A DNA stretch of 64,000 bases, taken from positions 372,001-436,000 of the forward strand of contig CAZIVP010000001.1 in the NCBI GenBank assembly GCA_964542915.1, in the 5' to 3' direction. The stretch comes from CAZIVP01 sp964542915 (GTDB lineage Bacteria; Calditrichota; Calditrichia; Calditrichales; Calditrichaceae). The notes below the pieces were generated by a model that had not been told where the DNA came from, made no database searches, and worked only from the letters and a program-made list of their open reading frames with translations. This document shows positions 45,174-54,742 of the stretch, piece after piece (position 1 is the first letter of the stretch; each line of letters begins with the position of its first letter). Made by a program: the position numbers and the translations under genes.

Positions 45174-48164
45174 TCAGTTAATAAATAACCGATCGTAAAC
45201 GCGGCTTTGCCCTTCCTCATATTCGGCGCCGCCGCCGTGCCACATACCGGCTTCCTTCCGAACCGCCCGGAATTCTCCGATGCCTGCGCCGCCATGATCG
45301 TCCTGTCCGCCGATAAATACCGAAATCGGGCTGTCTTTTTTCAGGCCCGGCAGATACTTTTTCTCAATCCGGAAACGTATTTGTGCCACATTTACATAGC
45401 CGATGGGATACCGTTCGTCCATGGGCACATAGGCGGCCAGCGTTTCATCGTTCGCATTGCGAATCTCAAAACCGCCGCCGATGTAAATAATACGGTTATA
45501 GGCCCGTTCATAGGGCAAACGCACATTGGCGTTGTTACCGATTAGAGGCGAGCGATTTTCCGTGAGCGAATCATCCCGGATGGCGACGGCGGCGTATGTT
45601 AATTGGAAACCATAGGCCGGGTGCCAGCCCGGATCCACCAATCGTTCAAAGGCGAGTTCAAAGGCCCAGTGCGTTTGATCGTCATAGACGGCAAAATGGC
45701 GTAAGTCTAAAATGCCATCTTCGAACATGGGATGTTGAGGGTAAACATAGCGCCGGTTCGGCCCGCGATCATCCTGCAACGGATCGTCCGCCGAGATTAG
45801 TACCGGTCGGTCTTCCTGGGGCGGGAAGTAAATTTGTTTTTTGGGTAATACATCGTAATCGATTTGTTGCAGGGCGGCAAACGAACGACTAAAGCGTGGT
45901 CGGGCAAATGCCCAGTTCGTAGATGTTTCTTTCTCTTTTTCCTCTGCAGATTCTTTAATATAATGGTATTTCCAGTGTGCGCCTTTGTGAGGCAACTTGG
46001 CGATCACCGGTTCCCGTTTACCCGGCAGATAAATTTCACCGACCAGGTTGGTGTCTCCCGCACGGGATTGCAGACCAATCGTAATGGCGCGCGCGTTTTC
46101 CTGCCAGTTTATGTCGATGAAGCCATCTTTAAACGGCGCTGCGATATCGAAACGGCGTTTTTTGTTCTCCGAAGGGGCTGGGCGAAGCCTGAAACGGTGT
46201 TCCGGAGCGATGGGTGTGTACCCAACCACGTCCTGGTAAATATTACGGATAAACTCCGCCAGACTCCAGGCCTGGGAGACCGTCCCGGATATCTGAGGCG
46301 GTTGCCCTTTTTTGCGCGGTAAGGCATCCAACAACTCCGAGTAATTGCCGATGGCGTCGTTTTCTAATATTTGCCGCATTTCGTTATGTAATAGCGAATC
46401 GGCAGCGTCAAATTGTTGAACCGTTTTTAATCCCGAAACGACGGGTCCCGCCAACCATGTCCATACCGTGCCGTTGTGGTAGGCGGCGTCGGGTACGTAA
46501 TAGGGCGGATAATGATGCCAGGGGTGAAAGTTTCGATCCCTCTGCCACAAAGAAGCGACGCCATAAGGAAACGTCAATTTTGTGAATACATTTTGAACGA
46601 CGGATTCCTGTTGCTCTTGTGAAAGGAGCGGAGCGATGCCTGCCAGATTTGGAACGGTAATGGCAAAAATTTGATTGGGACGCATAGAAGTATCGGGTTG
46701 TCCGCCGGGATTCAAATGGTCGTATAAACACGCCCGTTTATTATTCCAGAAATCTGTGGTAAAATTGGCTTTGATTTGATCACTGATTTTTTGCCATCTT
46801 TCGAAATCTTCTTCATAACCGAATTTTTTGCTTAAGTGCAGGCCGATTTGCAGCGATGTGTACCATAAAGCCTGGATTTCCACGGCGCGGTTATCCCGCG
46901 GCGACCAGGCGCCATCCGGACCTTTGGCGTCCATCCATGTTTCTGCGGCCTCGTGGATGAGATAACCCGAAGCATCCGTGCGATTTTGCAGTGCACCATT
47001 GATTGCGCGTTTGATTACGGGGTACATGGCTTGCAAAAACGCCCGGTCTCCGCTGAAGAGATAATATTCATACAATTCGCGAATAAACCACCAGGTGCCG
47101 TCGGCCGTGTTATAGATGATTTCAGTGTTGGTAATGCGGTTCGGGATGCGACCGAATGTGCGCCTTTCGGGATCGTCTTCCTGGAAGCGGGCGAAATTGC
47201 GCAGGATTTCACGCGCCATGGCCGGTTTACCGGCGTAAAGGACGGCTCCTGTAAATGCGATGAAGGTATCGCGCCCCCAGTAATTATTGAACCAGGGAAG
47301 CCCGGCCCAGATGCCGCGGCCGCGCTGTTTGGTGATCAGGGCGTCGAGCGAGATGATAGCCCATCGCAGTGCTTTGTTGGTTCGGTCGTTAAAGAAATTC
47401 ACATACTGTTTATTCAGAAGTTTAATGATACGCTGTTTGCGTTTTACGATAAGCTTCTGCCAATTACCGGCTAACGTATCGAGCCGGTTTTGAAGAGACG
47501 CGGCGCTATCGGACAATGCCATCACAAACAAGGTGTGTTTCTCCGATTGCCGGAGATGACGGATACCCAGCCATTGCAGCGGCATCTGACTGCCGCCGGC
47601 AAATTGTTCGGCGGAAACGATCAATTCGGGGCGATCTTTTCCGACGACCTGTGGTTGTTCGAATAATTTTTGATGCCAGATCGGCATAATATGCACGGGC
47701 CCTGATTTGTTTGATTCGACGGTCAGGATGATGGCGTCGATGGAATCCAATAGTACGAACGTCTCTACGCTGCCATCGGCGTGTACCCGTTCGAATCCGT
47801 GTGGGCTATAGCGAAACGCTTTAATTTTCTCACGATTTAATAGTTTGTTGTCCTGAAATATTTGATAATCTTTCAAATAATGAAACTCATTGACCGTCCA
47901 ACCCTGGTAACCGGATCGGTGCACCTTTCGGGACAATCCCGTCCAGAAACCGTCCTGCTTATTGGTATAGGTATAGGCATGATTATCACGCTCTTCCGGC
48001 ACGAGGGTCAAAGAGTCGTACCAATGCATCGATTTATCTTTCGGGTCAAGCATTTGACAGGCCGTATAGATCATAGAAAGCACTAATAAAATAACGAACC
48101 CGCCTGATGTATAGAGTAATTTGAAATTTCGGTGCGGCTGGATTTTATTTTGGGATTTTTCCAT
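45174..48164 (-). CDS. exported amylo-alpha-1,6-glucosidase-like six-hairpin glycosidase
   Basis: The 996-residue protein begins with a basic N-terminus and one hydrophobic segment ('GGFVILLVLSMIYTAC'), ending in a possible but atypical lipobox, so it is anchored or exported. An N-terminal beta-sandwich precedes an (alpha/alpha)6 barrel of the glycogen-debranching C-terminal type: 'IWAGLPWFNNYWGRDTFIAFTG', here in part, 'NTADGTWWFIRELYEYY', 'AAETWMDAKGPDG', 'NGTVWTWLAGPVV' and 'SQAWSLAEFIR'. From about residue 790 a beta-rich domain ('DLRHFAVYDDQTHWAFELAF') resembles the C-terminal domain of glucodextranase. It probably trims alpha-glucans outside the cytoplasm and feeds GlgP products. Bond specificity is inferred. 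Confidence 0.78.
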   Translation of the reverse strand: MEKSQNKIQPHRNFKLLYTSGGFVILLVLSMIYTACQMLDPKDKSMHWYDSLTLVPEERDNHAYTYTNKQDGFWTGLSRKVHRSGYQGWTVNEFHYLKDYQIFQDNKLLNREKIKAFRYSPHGFERVHADGSVETFVLLDSIDAIILTVESNKSGPVHIMPIWHQKLFEQPQVVGKDRPELIVSAEQFAGGSQMPLQWLGIRHLRQSEKHTLFVMALSDSAASLQNRLDTLAGNWQKLIVKRKQRIIKLLNKQYVNFFNDRTNKALRWAIISLDALITKQRGRGIWAGLPWFNNYWGRDTFIAFTGAVLYAGKPAMAREILRNFARFQEDDPERRTFGRIPNRITNTEIIYNTADGTWWFIRELYEYYLFSGDRAFLQAMYPVIKRAINGALQNRTDASGYLIHEAAETWMDAKGPDGAWSPRDNRAVEIQALWYTSLQIGLHLSKKFGYEEDFERWQKISDQIKANFTTDFWNNKRACLYDHLNPGGQPDTSMRPNQIFAITVPNLAGIAPLLSQEQQESVVQNVFTKLTFPYGVASLWQRDRNFHPWHHYPPYYVPDAAYHNGTVWTWLAGPVVSGLKTVQQFDAADSLLHNEMRQILENDAIGNYSELLDALPRKKGQPPQISGTVSQAWSLAEFIRNIYQDVVGYTPIAPEHRFRLRPAPSENKKRRFDIAAPFKDGFIDINWQENARAITIGLQSRAGDTNLVGEIYLPGKREPVIAKLPHKGAHWKYHYIKESAEEKEKETSTNWAFARPRFSRSFAALQQIDYDVLPKKQIYFPPQEDRPVLISADDPLQDDRGPNRRYVYPQHPMFEDGILDLRHFAVYDDQTHWAFELAFERLVDPGWHPAYGFQLTYAAVAIRDDSLTENRSPLIGNNANVRLPYERAYNRIIYIGGGFEIRNANDETLAAYVPMDERYPIGYVNVAQIRFRIEKKYLPGLKKDSPISVFIGGQDDHGGAGIGEFRAVRKEAGMWHGGGAEYEEGQSRVYDRLFIN

Positions 48165-48327
48165 ATATTTATGACCATACCTGCGTTTGGTCTTTATCCG
48201 CGATCAATTAGGCTAATGTCCCGGCGCTTAAATTAATTCCATAATGATGTCGGAGCAACTGCTTTGCTAAATCAAACCGACCGCAATCACAAATTGACGA
48301 ATCTAAATAAATACATATATTCATAAG

Positions 48328-48380
48328 AGCAGCCGGCCTTTTTGGATACCTTGTGTTGTTGCCCATCAAGCCGGCCGCTC
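48328..48380. repeat. GC-rich inverted repeat downstream of the S9 gene
   Basis: GAGCAGCCGGC (48328-48338) faces GCCGGCCGCTC (48370-48380) across about 31 bases. It follows the stop of the minus-strand S9 gene but has no T-run on either side, so it may be a weak terminator or an RNA-stabilising hairpin. Confidence 0.4.
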
Positions 48381-48403
48381 CATCTGTGGTTTGAAGGAAA
48401 GGA

Positions 48404-50413
48404 TTATTTTGTATATTTGGTAATCCAGGCGTGGACGGTATGCCACCACAAACGCGCATTTTGCGGTTTTTGTACGAAATGATCTTCATCCGGGAAAAAA
48501 AGCAGCTTGGATTCCACACCTTGCCGCTGTAATGCGGTAAAAAGCTGCAAGCCCTGCGTATAGGGTACGCGATAATCATGTTCGCCATGAATCACTAACA
48601 TGGGGGTATTAAAATGTTCAGCGCGGTTCGCGGGATTCCATTTTTGATATAATGAATTTTCATCCCATGGCGGACCGTTGAATTCCCATTCAGGAAACCA
48701 CAATTCTTCGGTAGCGCCGTACATACTGACCTGTTCATACACACCGTCATGTGAAACAAGGCATTGGAAAGGGTTGTCGGCGCCAGCGATCCAGTTGATC
48801 ATAAAGCCGCCGTATGAGGCGCCGGCCGCGGCGAGCCGTTCACCATCGATGAAGTCGTAGTGTTTTAATACATATTGGGTGCCTTTCCGGATATCCTCAT
48901 AAGGGGCGCCGCCCCAGTCCTTGGAAACGGCGTCCGTAAATTTCTGTCCGTATCCCCGGCTGCCATGAAAATTGATAAAGAAGACGACATAACCGCGAGC
49001 GGCAAACATCTGGTAATTCCAGCGATAATGGAAATCGTTGCCCCAGGCGCCCTGCGGTCCACCGTGGATTAATTCGATAGCGGGGTATTTTTTTTGCGGA
49101 TCGAAAAACGGCGGCTTTAAAATAAAGCCCTGAACGGAATCGCCGTTTGCGCCCTCGAACCAGAACGCTTCGTAGGTAGGAAGCGTCAGATCCGCAAGGC
49201 GTTCGCTATTAATTCGACTCAACTGCTTCAGTTGAGTGCGATCAAGATCATAACTGAATATTTCGCGCGGCATGGAAGCCGTTTCTTTGGCAAAAACCAG
49301 CGTGTGATCGTCGAGAAATTGAACATGGTGGAGATAGTGACCTTTCAAAACAGGCTGAATTTTTCCGTTTTCTACCGATACCTTATACAAATTGATATTA
49401 TCCTCCTCGGCCACCGTAAAGTAGATATCATTGCCCGATGGATGCCAGACAATGGATGAAGCGGAGAGGGTGAACCCTTTCGTTAATTCACGAATGGATT
49501 GTGTGTCACGGTCGTAAAGCATGATGCGGTAACGATCGGCTTCAAATCCGGCGCGCTCCATGGAAGTGAAGGCAATATAACGGCCATCCGGCGAAAAGTG
49601 AGGATTATTATCATTGCCTTTATTTTGAGTGATTCGTTTTATCTTTCCACTTTGGAGATCATGCAAAAACAGGTCGTTATTCGTGCTGGCCGCTATGATG
49701 TCATCCGTATTGCGTACAAAACAGATGGTATTGCCGTCGGGTGAAAACGTATAGTCTTGGCCGCTGCCAAGACTGACGGGCGGAGCATCGAATTTGCCGG
49801 GCGTAACATCACGCACGTTTTTGCCGTTAACATTGGCCATAAATACGTGTTTGATGCGACCTTCACGCCAGTGATTCCAATGGCGGTAAAGTAAGTGATC
49901 GATAACGCGCGCTTTTACCGGACTGTCTTGTTGCTGCTTTAATTTCTTTTCGCTGCATTCAAGGGTTTCGCATTCCGGGAAAATATTGCTGACAAACATC
50001 ATGCGTTTCCCGTCCCTGTCCAAGACGGGGCCGCTGGCGCCCGTGGCGATATCGGTTATTTGTTGGGTTTTACCGTCTTCGATCCGGGTTTTCCATATCT
50101 GACCGTCGCGGTTAAAGTAAAGGGTTTGTCCGTCGGGGGACCACACGGGATTGGAGCTGGATTTATTATGGTTGGTCCGGCGCTGCTTTTCACGCGATTT
50201 CATATTTAATAGCCAGATATCGGTTTTAAGGCTGTTGCCTTCAATATCCGGAACCGTTGCCGCATAAGCCAGCCACTCGCCGTCGGGTTGAACGGCGATG
50301 TCGCCGAGGCGGTGCATTGCGAAAAAATCTTCAAACGTAATGGCACGTTTGGCTGCGGCTATGGTAAATATGGAAGTTAGCAATAAAATACCCAGCAAAT
50401 AATAGCGTCTCAT
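48404..50413 (-). CDS. exported S9 family peptidase (second copy)
   Basis: A second prolyl-oligopeptidase-like enzyme. The ATG at 50413 begins a signal peptide ('YYLLGILLLTSIFTIAAA-KR'); an in-frame upstream start would put 28 unrelated residues in front. Propeller repeats include 'PVWSPDGQTLYFNRDGQIW' and 'PHFSPDGRYIAFTSMER'. The hydrolase domain has Ser in 'GASYGGFMINWI', Asp in 'GEHDYRVPYTQ' and His in 'DEDHFVQ'. It shares the 'ATEELWFPEWEF' segment with the S9 peptidase at 25490-27562, so the two are paralogues. It is divergently arranged with the DtxR-type regulator, 329 bases away. Confidence 0.92.
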   Translation of the reverse strand: MRRYYLLGILLLTSIFTIAAAKRAITFEDFFAMHRLGDIAVQPDGEWLAYAATVPDIEGNSLKTDIWLLNMKSREKQRRTNHNKSSSNPVWSPDGQTLYFNRDGQIWKTRIEDGKTQQITDIATGASGPVLDRDGKRMMFVSNIFPECETLECSEKKLKQQQDSPVKARVIDHLLYRHWNHWREGRIKHVFMANVNGKNVRDVTPGKFDAPPVSLGSGQDYTFSPDGNTICFVRNTDDIIAASTNNDLFLHDLQSGKIKRITQNKGNDNNPHFSPDGRYIAFTSMERAGFEADRYRIMLYDRDTQSIRELTKGFTLSASSIVWHPSGNDIYFTVAEEDNINLYKVSVENGKIQPVLKGHYLHHVQFLDDHTLVFAKETASMPREIFSYDLDRTQLKQLSRINSERLADLTLPTYEAFWFEGANGDSVQGFILKPPFFDPQKKYPAIELIHGGPQGAWGNDFHYRWNYQMFAARGYVVFFINFHGSRGYGQKFTDAVSKDWGGAPYEDIRKGTQYVLKHYDFIDGERLAAAGASYGGFMINWIAGADNPFQCLVSHDGVYEQVSMYGATEELWFPEWEFNGPPWDENSLYQKWNPANRAEHFNTPMLVIHGEHDYRVPYTQGLQLFTALQRQGVESKLLFFPDEDHFVQKPQNARLWWHTVHAWITKYTK

Positions 50414-50667
50414 GTTGTGTCTCCGTGATATCAAGGTTTGACTTTTAACTGATTGGCGTCTGTAAAATAGTGTATTGCATGGTATTGAGCCAGTCAAATA
50501 ATAAATAAAAATATGATTTTAAATGGCTTCAGATTGTTATAAAATCCAATAGATTAATGTTTACCTGTGTTAGAGTGAAGTATTGACACTGCTTTTTACT
50601 TGTATGCAGCACGGGATATACTGTTACAGCTCGGAGTGCTAAGAGAGTAAATTAAAAAAATCATTTA

Positions 50668-50696
50668 TTGACATACATGTATGAGAATGGTATATT
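50668..50696 (+). promoter_or_regulatory. sigma70 promoter with palindromic DtxR/MntR-type operator
   Basis: TTGACA (50668-50673) and TATATT (50691-50696) are separated by 17 bases, a near-ideal housekeeping promoter. The spacer begins with the perfect 12-base palindrome CATACATGTATG (50672-50683), which overlaps the -35 element. The first gene downstream, 47 bases further, encodes a DtxR-family metalloregulator, so the palindrome is a likely self-repression site. Confidence 0.7.
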
Positions 50697-50742
50697 TTAA
50701 AAAGTTATGATAGTATAACATTTGTTAGCGCAGGAATAACAA

Positions 50743-51285
50743 ATGAAAGACGTTTGGAAAAAATTCGATGAAGTCGAATTAACACATAGCAGCGTGCATC
50801 ACCTGATGGCGATGCATGAACTGCTGAAAAAGCATGGATATGTGCGTGGTATTGATATCGCTCATTATCTCGAAATCAGCCGTAGCAGCGTTTCGATAAC
50901 CATGAAGAAGCTAAAGCTCAAAGGGTACATCGTTGAAGATGAGAACAAATTTTATAAGTTCACCGAACGCGGCAAAGAACTAATCAACAGCGTATTGAGC
51001 AAGCGACGCATTATCCGTATGTTTTTCACCCATGCGCTTAATCTTTCGGAAGAACTGGCGGAATCCGAAGCATGTAAAATTGAGCATTTGTTGGAGGAAG
51101 ACACCGGTCAACGTTTGATGAGTTTTATGGGTTTTTATCTCTCCAAGAGTCCGTCGGCCAAACAATTCCGCGAACGCTTCCACAATTTTACTTACCATTG
51201 CAACCAGTTCGAAGAGTGTGATGTTTGTGAGCTGGAGTGCTACTTTGCAAAAGTGGAAGAGGGCGAAGCGGCTGCCGCGGATTAA
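50743..51285 (+). CDS. DtxR/MntR-family metal-dependent transcriptional regulator
   Basis: A 180-residue repressor-type protein. The N-terminal winged helix ('YVRGIDIAHYLEISRSSVSITMKKLK' region, then 'GYIVEDENKFYKFTERGKEL') is followed by a dimerisation helix set ('RRIIRMFFTHALNLSEELAESEACKIEHLL') that contains metal ligands of the MntR/DtxR type (Glu, Cys, Glu, His). The C-terminal tail is unusual: a Cys-rich 'ECDVCELECYF' segment follows the dimerisation domain, and no SH3-like domain is present. It probably senses Mn, Fe or another divalent metal and binds the CATACATGTATG palindrome ahead of itself. Its 3' end overlaps the convergent response regulator gene by a few bases. Confidence 0.87.
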   Translation: MKDVWKKFDEVELTHSSVHHLMAMHELLKKHGYVRGIDIAHYLEISRSSVSITMKKLKLKGYIVEDENKFYKFTERGKELINSVLSKRRIIRMFFTHALNLSEELAESEACKIEHLLEEDTGQRLMSFMGFYLSKSPSAKQFRERFHNFTYHCNQFEECDVCELECYFAKVEEGEAAAAD

Positions 51286-52667
51286 CGCTTCAAATCGATA
51301 TTGAACCTTTGGATACAGGAATTGAGCGACGTCCTTGGCGTTCCGAGAAGTTGTGCGGCTTTACTGATATTATTATCGGTTAATTCCAGTGCTTTCAGAA
51401 TCACCTGCCTCTGAGCCTCATGCAATAAATTAACACCGGATTGAACCGGCAAATTAAGTGCAAAGGCATTGTCGGAGGCATGGCTGTTTTCGTATTTCTG
51501 GAAGGGCGTGGTAAAATCGTCCACTTGAAGCGTTAGCCCTTTTTTAACCAGCATAGCGCGTTCGATGCAATTTCGCAGTTCCCGAACGTTGCCCCGCCAT
51601 TCATTATCCTGCAAGTATTGTTTTGCTTCATCGGAAATTTGCGATATGGATTTGTTGAATTTGCGGTTGAAGTGTTCGATAAACAATTTTGCTAGCGGTA
51701 AAATATCCTGTTTGCGCTCTCTGAGCGGAGGGACATGAATGGTCGCCACATTGAGCCTGTAGTAGAGATCCATTCGAAAACGCTTTTCCTGAACCAGTTC
51801 CTGTAAACGGGCGTTGGTGGCGGCAATAAAGCGTACATCCACTTTGGTCTGGCTTTCCGCGCCTAACCGAAGGAAGGCGTTTTGTTCGAGAATGTGGAGT
51901 AACTTTGTCTGTAGATCGAAATTGAGCTCGCCGATTTCATCGAGAAACAATGTGCCGCCGTCGGCCTGTTCGATCAATCCTTTTTTACCTTTATTACGCG
52001 CACCGGTGAAGGCGCCGGGCGCATAACCGAATAGTTCGCTCTCCAATAAGTCCGACGGAATGGCGGAGCAATTCATTGATACAAAGGGTCGGTTAAAGCG
52101 GTCGCTTTGATTATGGATGATTTCGGCGACAAAATTTTTGCCGGAACCGGTTTCACCTTCAATCAATACGATGGAATCGGATTTGGCAAACTCTCCTGCA
52201 AGCGTTAAAACCTCTTTCATTGCCGGCGATTCCGTTATAATTTTTGGTAAATGGTTCCGTTTACGGAAAGCCTGCCGGAGCATTTGCACTTCTTTTTTCA
52301 AACGGAGATTATCGAGTACGCGCTGTACGGTGAAGCGGATAAAATCGGCGTCGACTTTTTTCTGGATAAAATCGATGGCGCCGAGTTTCATGGCGTCAAC
52401 AGCCGTTTCAATACTTCCGTGGGCCGTAATCATTACCACGGCCAGATCGGGAAACATTTCGCGTAACTCGCTTAGAACCTTAATGCCGTCCCGGTCTCTC
52501 AGTTTGTAATCCAACAGAATCAAATCGATCTCTTCTTCATTCAAAATTTGTAATGCCTTTTCCACCGTTGTCGCCGTAATTACGCGTTTTTCATCGTCTT
52601 GAATCACTCTTTTCAGAGAGTTGCAAACCACTTTTTCATCGTCCAGAATTAAAATATTAAAGCGCAT
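51282..52667 (-). CDS. sigma54-dependent NtrC-family response regulator
   Basis: The 461-residue protein has a receiver domain (phospho-acceptor Asp in 'DLILLDYKLRDRDG', conserved 'VVMITAHGS' and 'FIQKKVD'), an AAA+ domain with Walker A 'GETGSGKNFVAE', the sigma54-contact loop 'FGYAPGAFTGARNKG', Walker B 'GGTLFLDEIGEL', and a C-terminal Fis-type helix-turn-helix ('NISKAAQLLGTPRTSLNSCI'). It will activate sigma54 promoters when phosphorylated. Its start codon overlaps the stop of the histidine kinase gene (TGATG), so it is the kinase partner. Targets are likely the divergent porin and nitrate cluster. Confidence 0.95.
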   Translation of the reverse strand: MRFNILILDDEKVVCNSLKRVIQDDEKRVITATTVEKALQILNEEEIDLILLDYKLRDRDGIKVLSELREMFPDLAVVMITAHGSIETAVDAMKLGAIDFIQKKVDADFIRFTVQRVLDNLRLKKEVQMLRQAFRKRNHLPKIITESPAMKEVLTLAGEFAKSDSIVLIEGETGSGKNFVAEIIHNQSDRFNRPFVSMNCSAIPSDLLESELFGYAPGAFTGARNKGKKGLIEQADGGTLFLDEIGELNFDLQTKLLHILEQNAFLRLGAESQTKVDVRFIAATNARLQELVQEKRFRMDLYYRLNVATIHVPPLRERKQDILPLAKLFIEHFNRKFNKSISQISDEAKQYLQDNEWRGNVRELRNCIERAMLVKKGLTLQVDDFTTPFQKYENSHASDNAFALNLPVQSGVNLLHEAQRQVILKALELTDNNISKAAQLLGTPRTSLNSCIQRFNIDLKR

Positions 52668-54577
52668 CAGTTCTCCTTTTTCGCACGTTTAAAATGAATG
52701 CGAAACGTTGTTCCCAGTCCAACTTCGCTTTGCACTTCGTAATGGGCATCGTGTTGTTCGAGAATGCGTTGAACAATGGCCATGCCCAATCCCGTTCCCT
52801 GAGGCGACTTGCTGTAAAAGGGATAGAAGATGCGGTTGATTTCATCGGCCGGAATGCCGCAGCCCGTGTCAGCTATTTCAACGATCAAATAAGGTTCATC
52901 GATAAAAGTTTTCACAGTTAACTTTCCCGAGCTTTTCATGGCCTGAAACGCGTTTAAGAACAGGTTGACGAAGACCTGTTCGAGTTGATGTTCATCGCCC
53001 TCGATAAACGTACCATCATGCTGGAAATGAGTTTGTATCGTAATCGCCGATTTTTCGAACTGTTTTTTTACAAGTGTTAAACTCTTGTTTATGATCACAT
53101 CCGGTGAAAGCCGTTCAAAAGAGAGTTCGTGCGGTTTGGCAAAATCCAGAATGGCGGTGATGATGTGTTGCATGCGGTTGATGCTGTCTTTGAATTCGGG
53201 ATAGACCTCCTTGAAGTGCGGAGCGTTTTCGAAATGCTTGTTTAAATAGTCCAGATTGTTGTTCAGGGCAAACAGCGGATTACGGATTTCATGGGCGATA
53301 CCTGAGGATAATTGTCCCAGGGCGAACATTTTTTCGGTTTGGTTGGCGTACTGTTCGATCTTTTTCCGTTCTGAGATATCACGGATATAAATAAAGGAAA
53401 GGTTCCGTTGACGGCCCAGCTCAAATCCAAATAAGCGGTAAATTTCAATAGGAACCCTTTGATTGAATTTGGTTAAAAGTGATGATTCGAAATGTTCGGA
53501 ACGATGATCGGCGGGCTGATGAATAACGCGTTTATTTTTCCAGTCGATCAATTCAAAAAAATTAGTGGATTTCAACGATGCTTCGTCATAGCCTGTCAAC
53601 TGAACCAGTTTTTGATTACAGTCGATGATATCCCCGCTTTCACTGGTGATGGCAACCGCCTCAATGGAGTGTTCGATCAAATTGCGGTACTTGTTTTCCG
53701 ATGCTATCAGCTGTTTGGTGTATTGCCGGATACGGTTCCGCATGGCTTCAAATGCGGAGGCCAGTCTGCCGAGCTCATCCTGGCCCGGAATCGGGACGGG
53801 CGCCTCGTAATTATCGCGGGTGATATTTTCCGCCGAAACTTCCAGACTGCGTAAGGGCCGGATAATGATGCGTCGCATCACAACCGTAATAAAGAGCGAC
53901 AAAATGGCGATAGTCAATAAAGCCGACACCAGGATAAAAATGATGCTGTCCCGTTTGTTCTGTAAATGATCCTGCATCGGCAACATTATACTGATCCCGC
54001 CGCGTACATCGCCCAACTCATATCCCTGCTGGCGATGGCAGCTTAAACATGATTTTTCGGTATAAAGCGGAGCGAAATAGCGAAAGTACGGTTTTCCATC
54101 ATGTTGTTCCGACTGGTAAAATTCTTTGGGCGTCTTTCCATCGGAAGCAGCGGTTTCTTCAAAATGAATCAGGGCCTGTCGTTCGAATTGGTCGGGCCGG
54201 TTGTTGGGATTGATGTATTTGAGGCTTGTCAGATGGAACGAGTAATCTTTACCGATGATGTAACTCAGATCGCTCAGTTCGCGCGTCACCATGGCCGGAT
54301 TGCGGAGAATCAGGGTATCGCCGTGCGTGGTTCTTAAAATGGGATGATCCAGAAAGGGATTGGGATTCACTTCATCACGTTGAACGACGAATACGCCTTC
54401 GTGATCCGAAATCCACTTACGTACAATGACAATGTTGTTGTAAACGGTACGGGCCGTGGTTAACAAATGTTTTTCGATGTAAGTCTGCTGGCGCTGCGCC
54501 ATGATAAAGAAGATGGTTGTGATAATCAAAGTAACGATGATGATGACCAGTAAGGTGATTTTCAAGGTTAATCGCAT
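52667..54577 (-). CDS. sensor histidine kinase with c-heme periplasmic domain
   Basis: A 636-residue membrane kinase: TM1 (about 7-27), a periplasmic domain of about 180 residues that resembles the DUF3365/Tll0287-like heme sensor and contains 'SCLSCHRQQGYELGD' with a CxxCH c-heme site (residues 177-181), TM2 (about 211-236), HAMP, a PAS domain ('IEHSIEAVAITSESGDIIDC'), HisKA with 'SSGIAHEIRNPLFALN' and a HATPase domain ending 'GTGLGMAIVQRILEQHDA'. The heme is expected to sense redox state or a gaseous ligand such as NO or O2. It lies directly next to its response regulator and divergent from the porin and nap genes. Confidence 0.92.
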   Translation of the reverse strand: MRLTLKITLLVIIIVTLIITTIFFIMAQRQQTYIEKHLLTTARTVYNNIVIVRKWISDHEGVFVVQRDEVNPNPFLDHPILRTTHGDTLILRNPAMVTRELSDLSYIIGKDYSFHLTSLKYINPNNRPDQFERQALIHFEETAASDGKTPKEFYQSEQHDGKPYFRYFAPLYTEKSCLSCHRQQGYELGDVRGGISIMLPMQDHLQNKRDSIIFILVSALLTIAILSLFITVVMRRIIIRPLRSLEVSAENITRDNYEAPVPIPGQDELGRLASAFEAMRNRIRQYTKQLIASENKYRNLIEHSIEAVAITSESGDIIDCNQKLVQLTGYDEASLKSTNFFELIDWKNKRVIHQPADHRSEHFESSLLTKFNQRVPIEIYRLFGFELGRQRNLSFIYIRDISERKKIEQYANQTEKMFALGQLSSGIAHEIRNPLFALNNNLDYLNKHFENAPHFKEVYPEFKDSINRMQHIITAILDFAKPHELSFERLSPDVIINKSLTLVKKQFEKSAITIQTHFQHDGTFIEGDEHQLEQVFVNLFLNAFQAMKSSGKLTVKTFIDEPYLIVEIADTGCGIPADEINRIFYPFYSKSPQGTGLGMAIVQRILEQHDAHYEVQSEVGLGTTFRIHFKRAKKEN

Positions 54578-54742
54578 GAATTTTTAAACCTCATTTCCCG
54601 ACTGAATAGCAGTAATTTGATCGCCTGTTTTGACGAAATATAGTCACTCTGACTGCATAACGTCAATTTTCCTTTGCAATATTTTATTTCAATTCATTTA
54701 TAAAATTAAATAATACAATACGTTATATCTAATATATTTTTA

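Noticed and set aside
50590..50640. TTGACA at about 50583 as a second promoter
   Set aside because: No acceptable -10 hexamer at 16-18 bases; the promoter at 50668 is far better.
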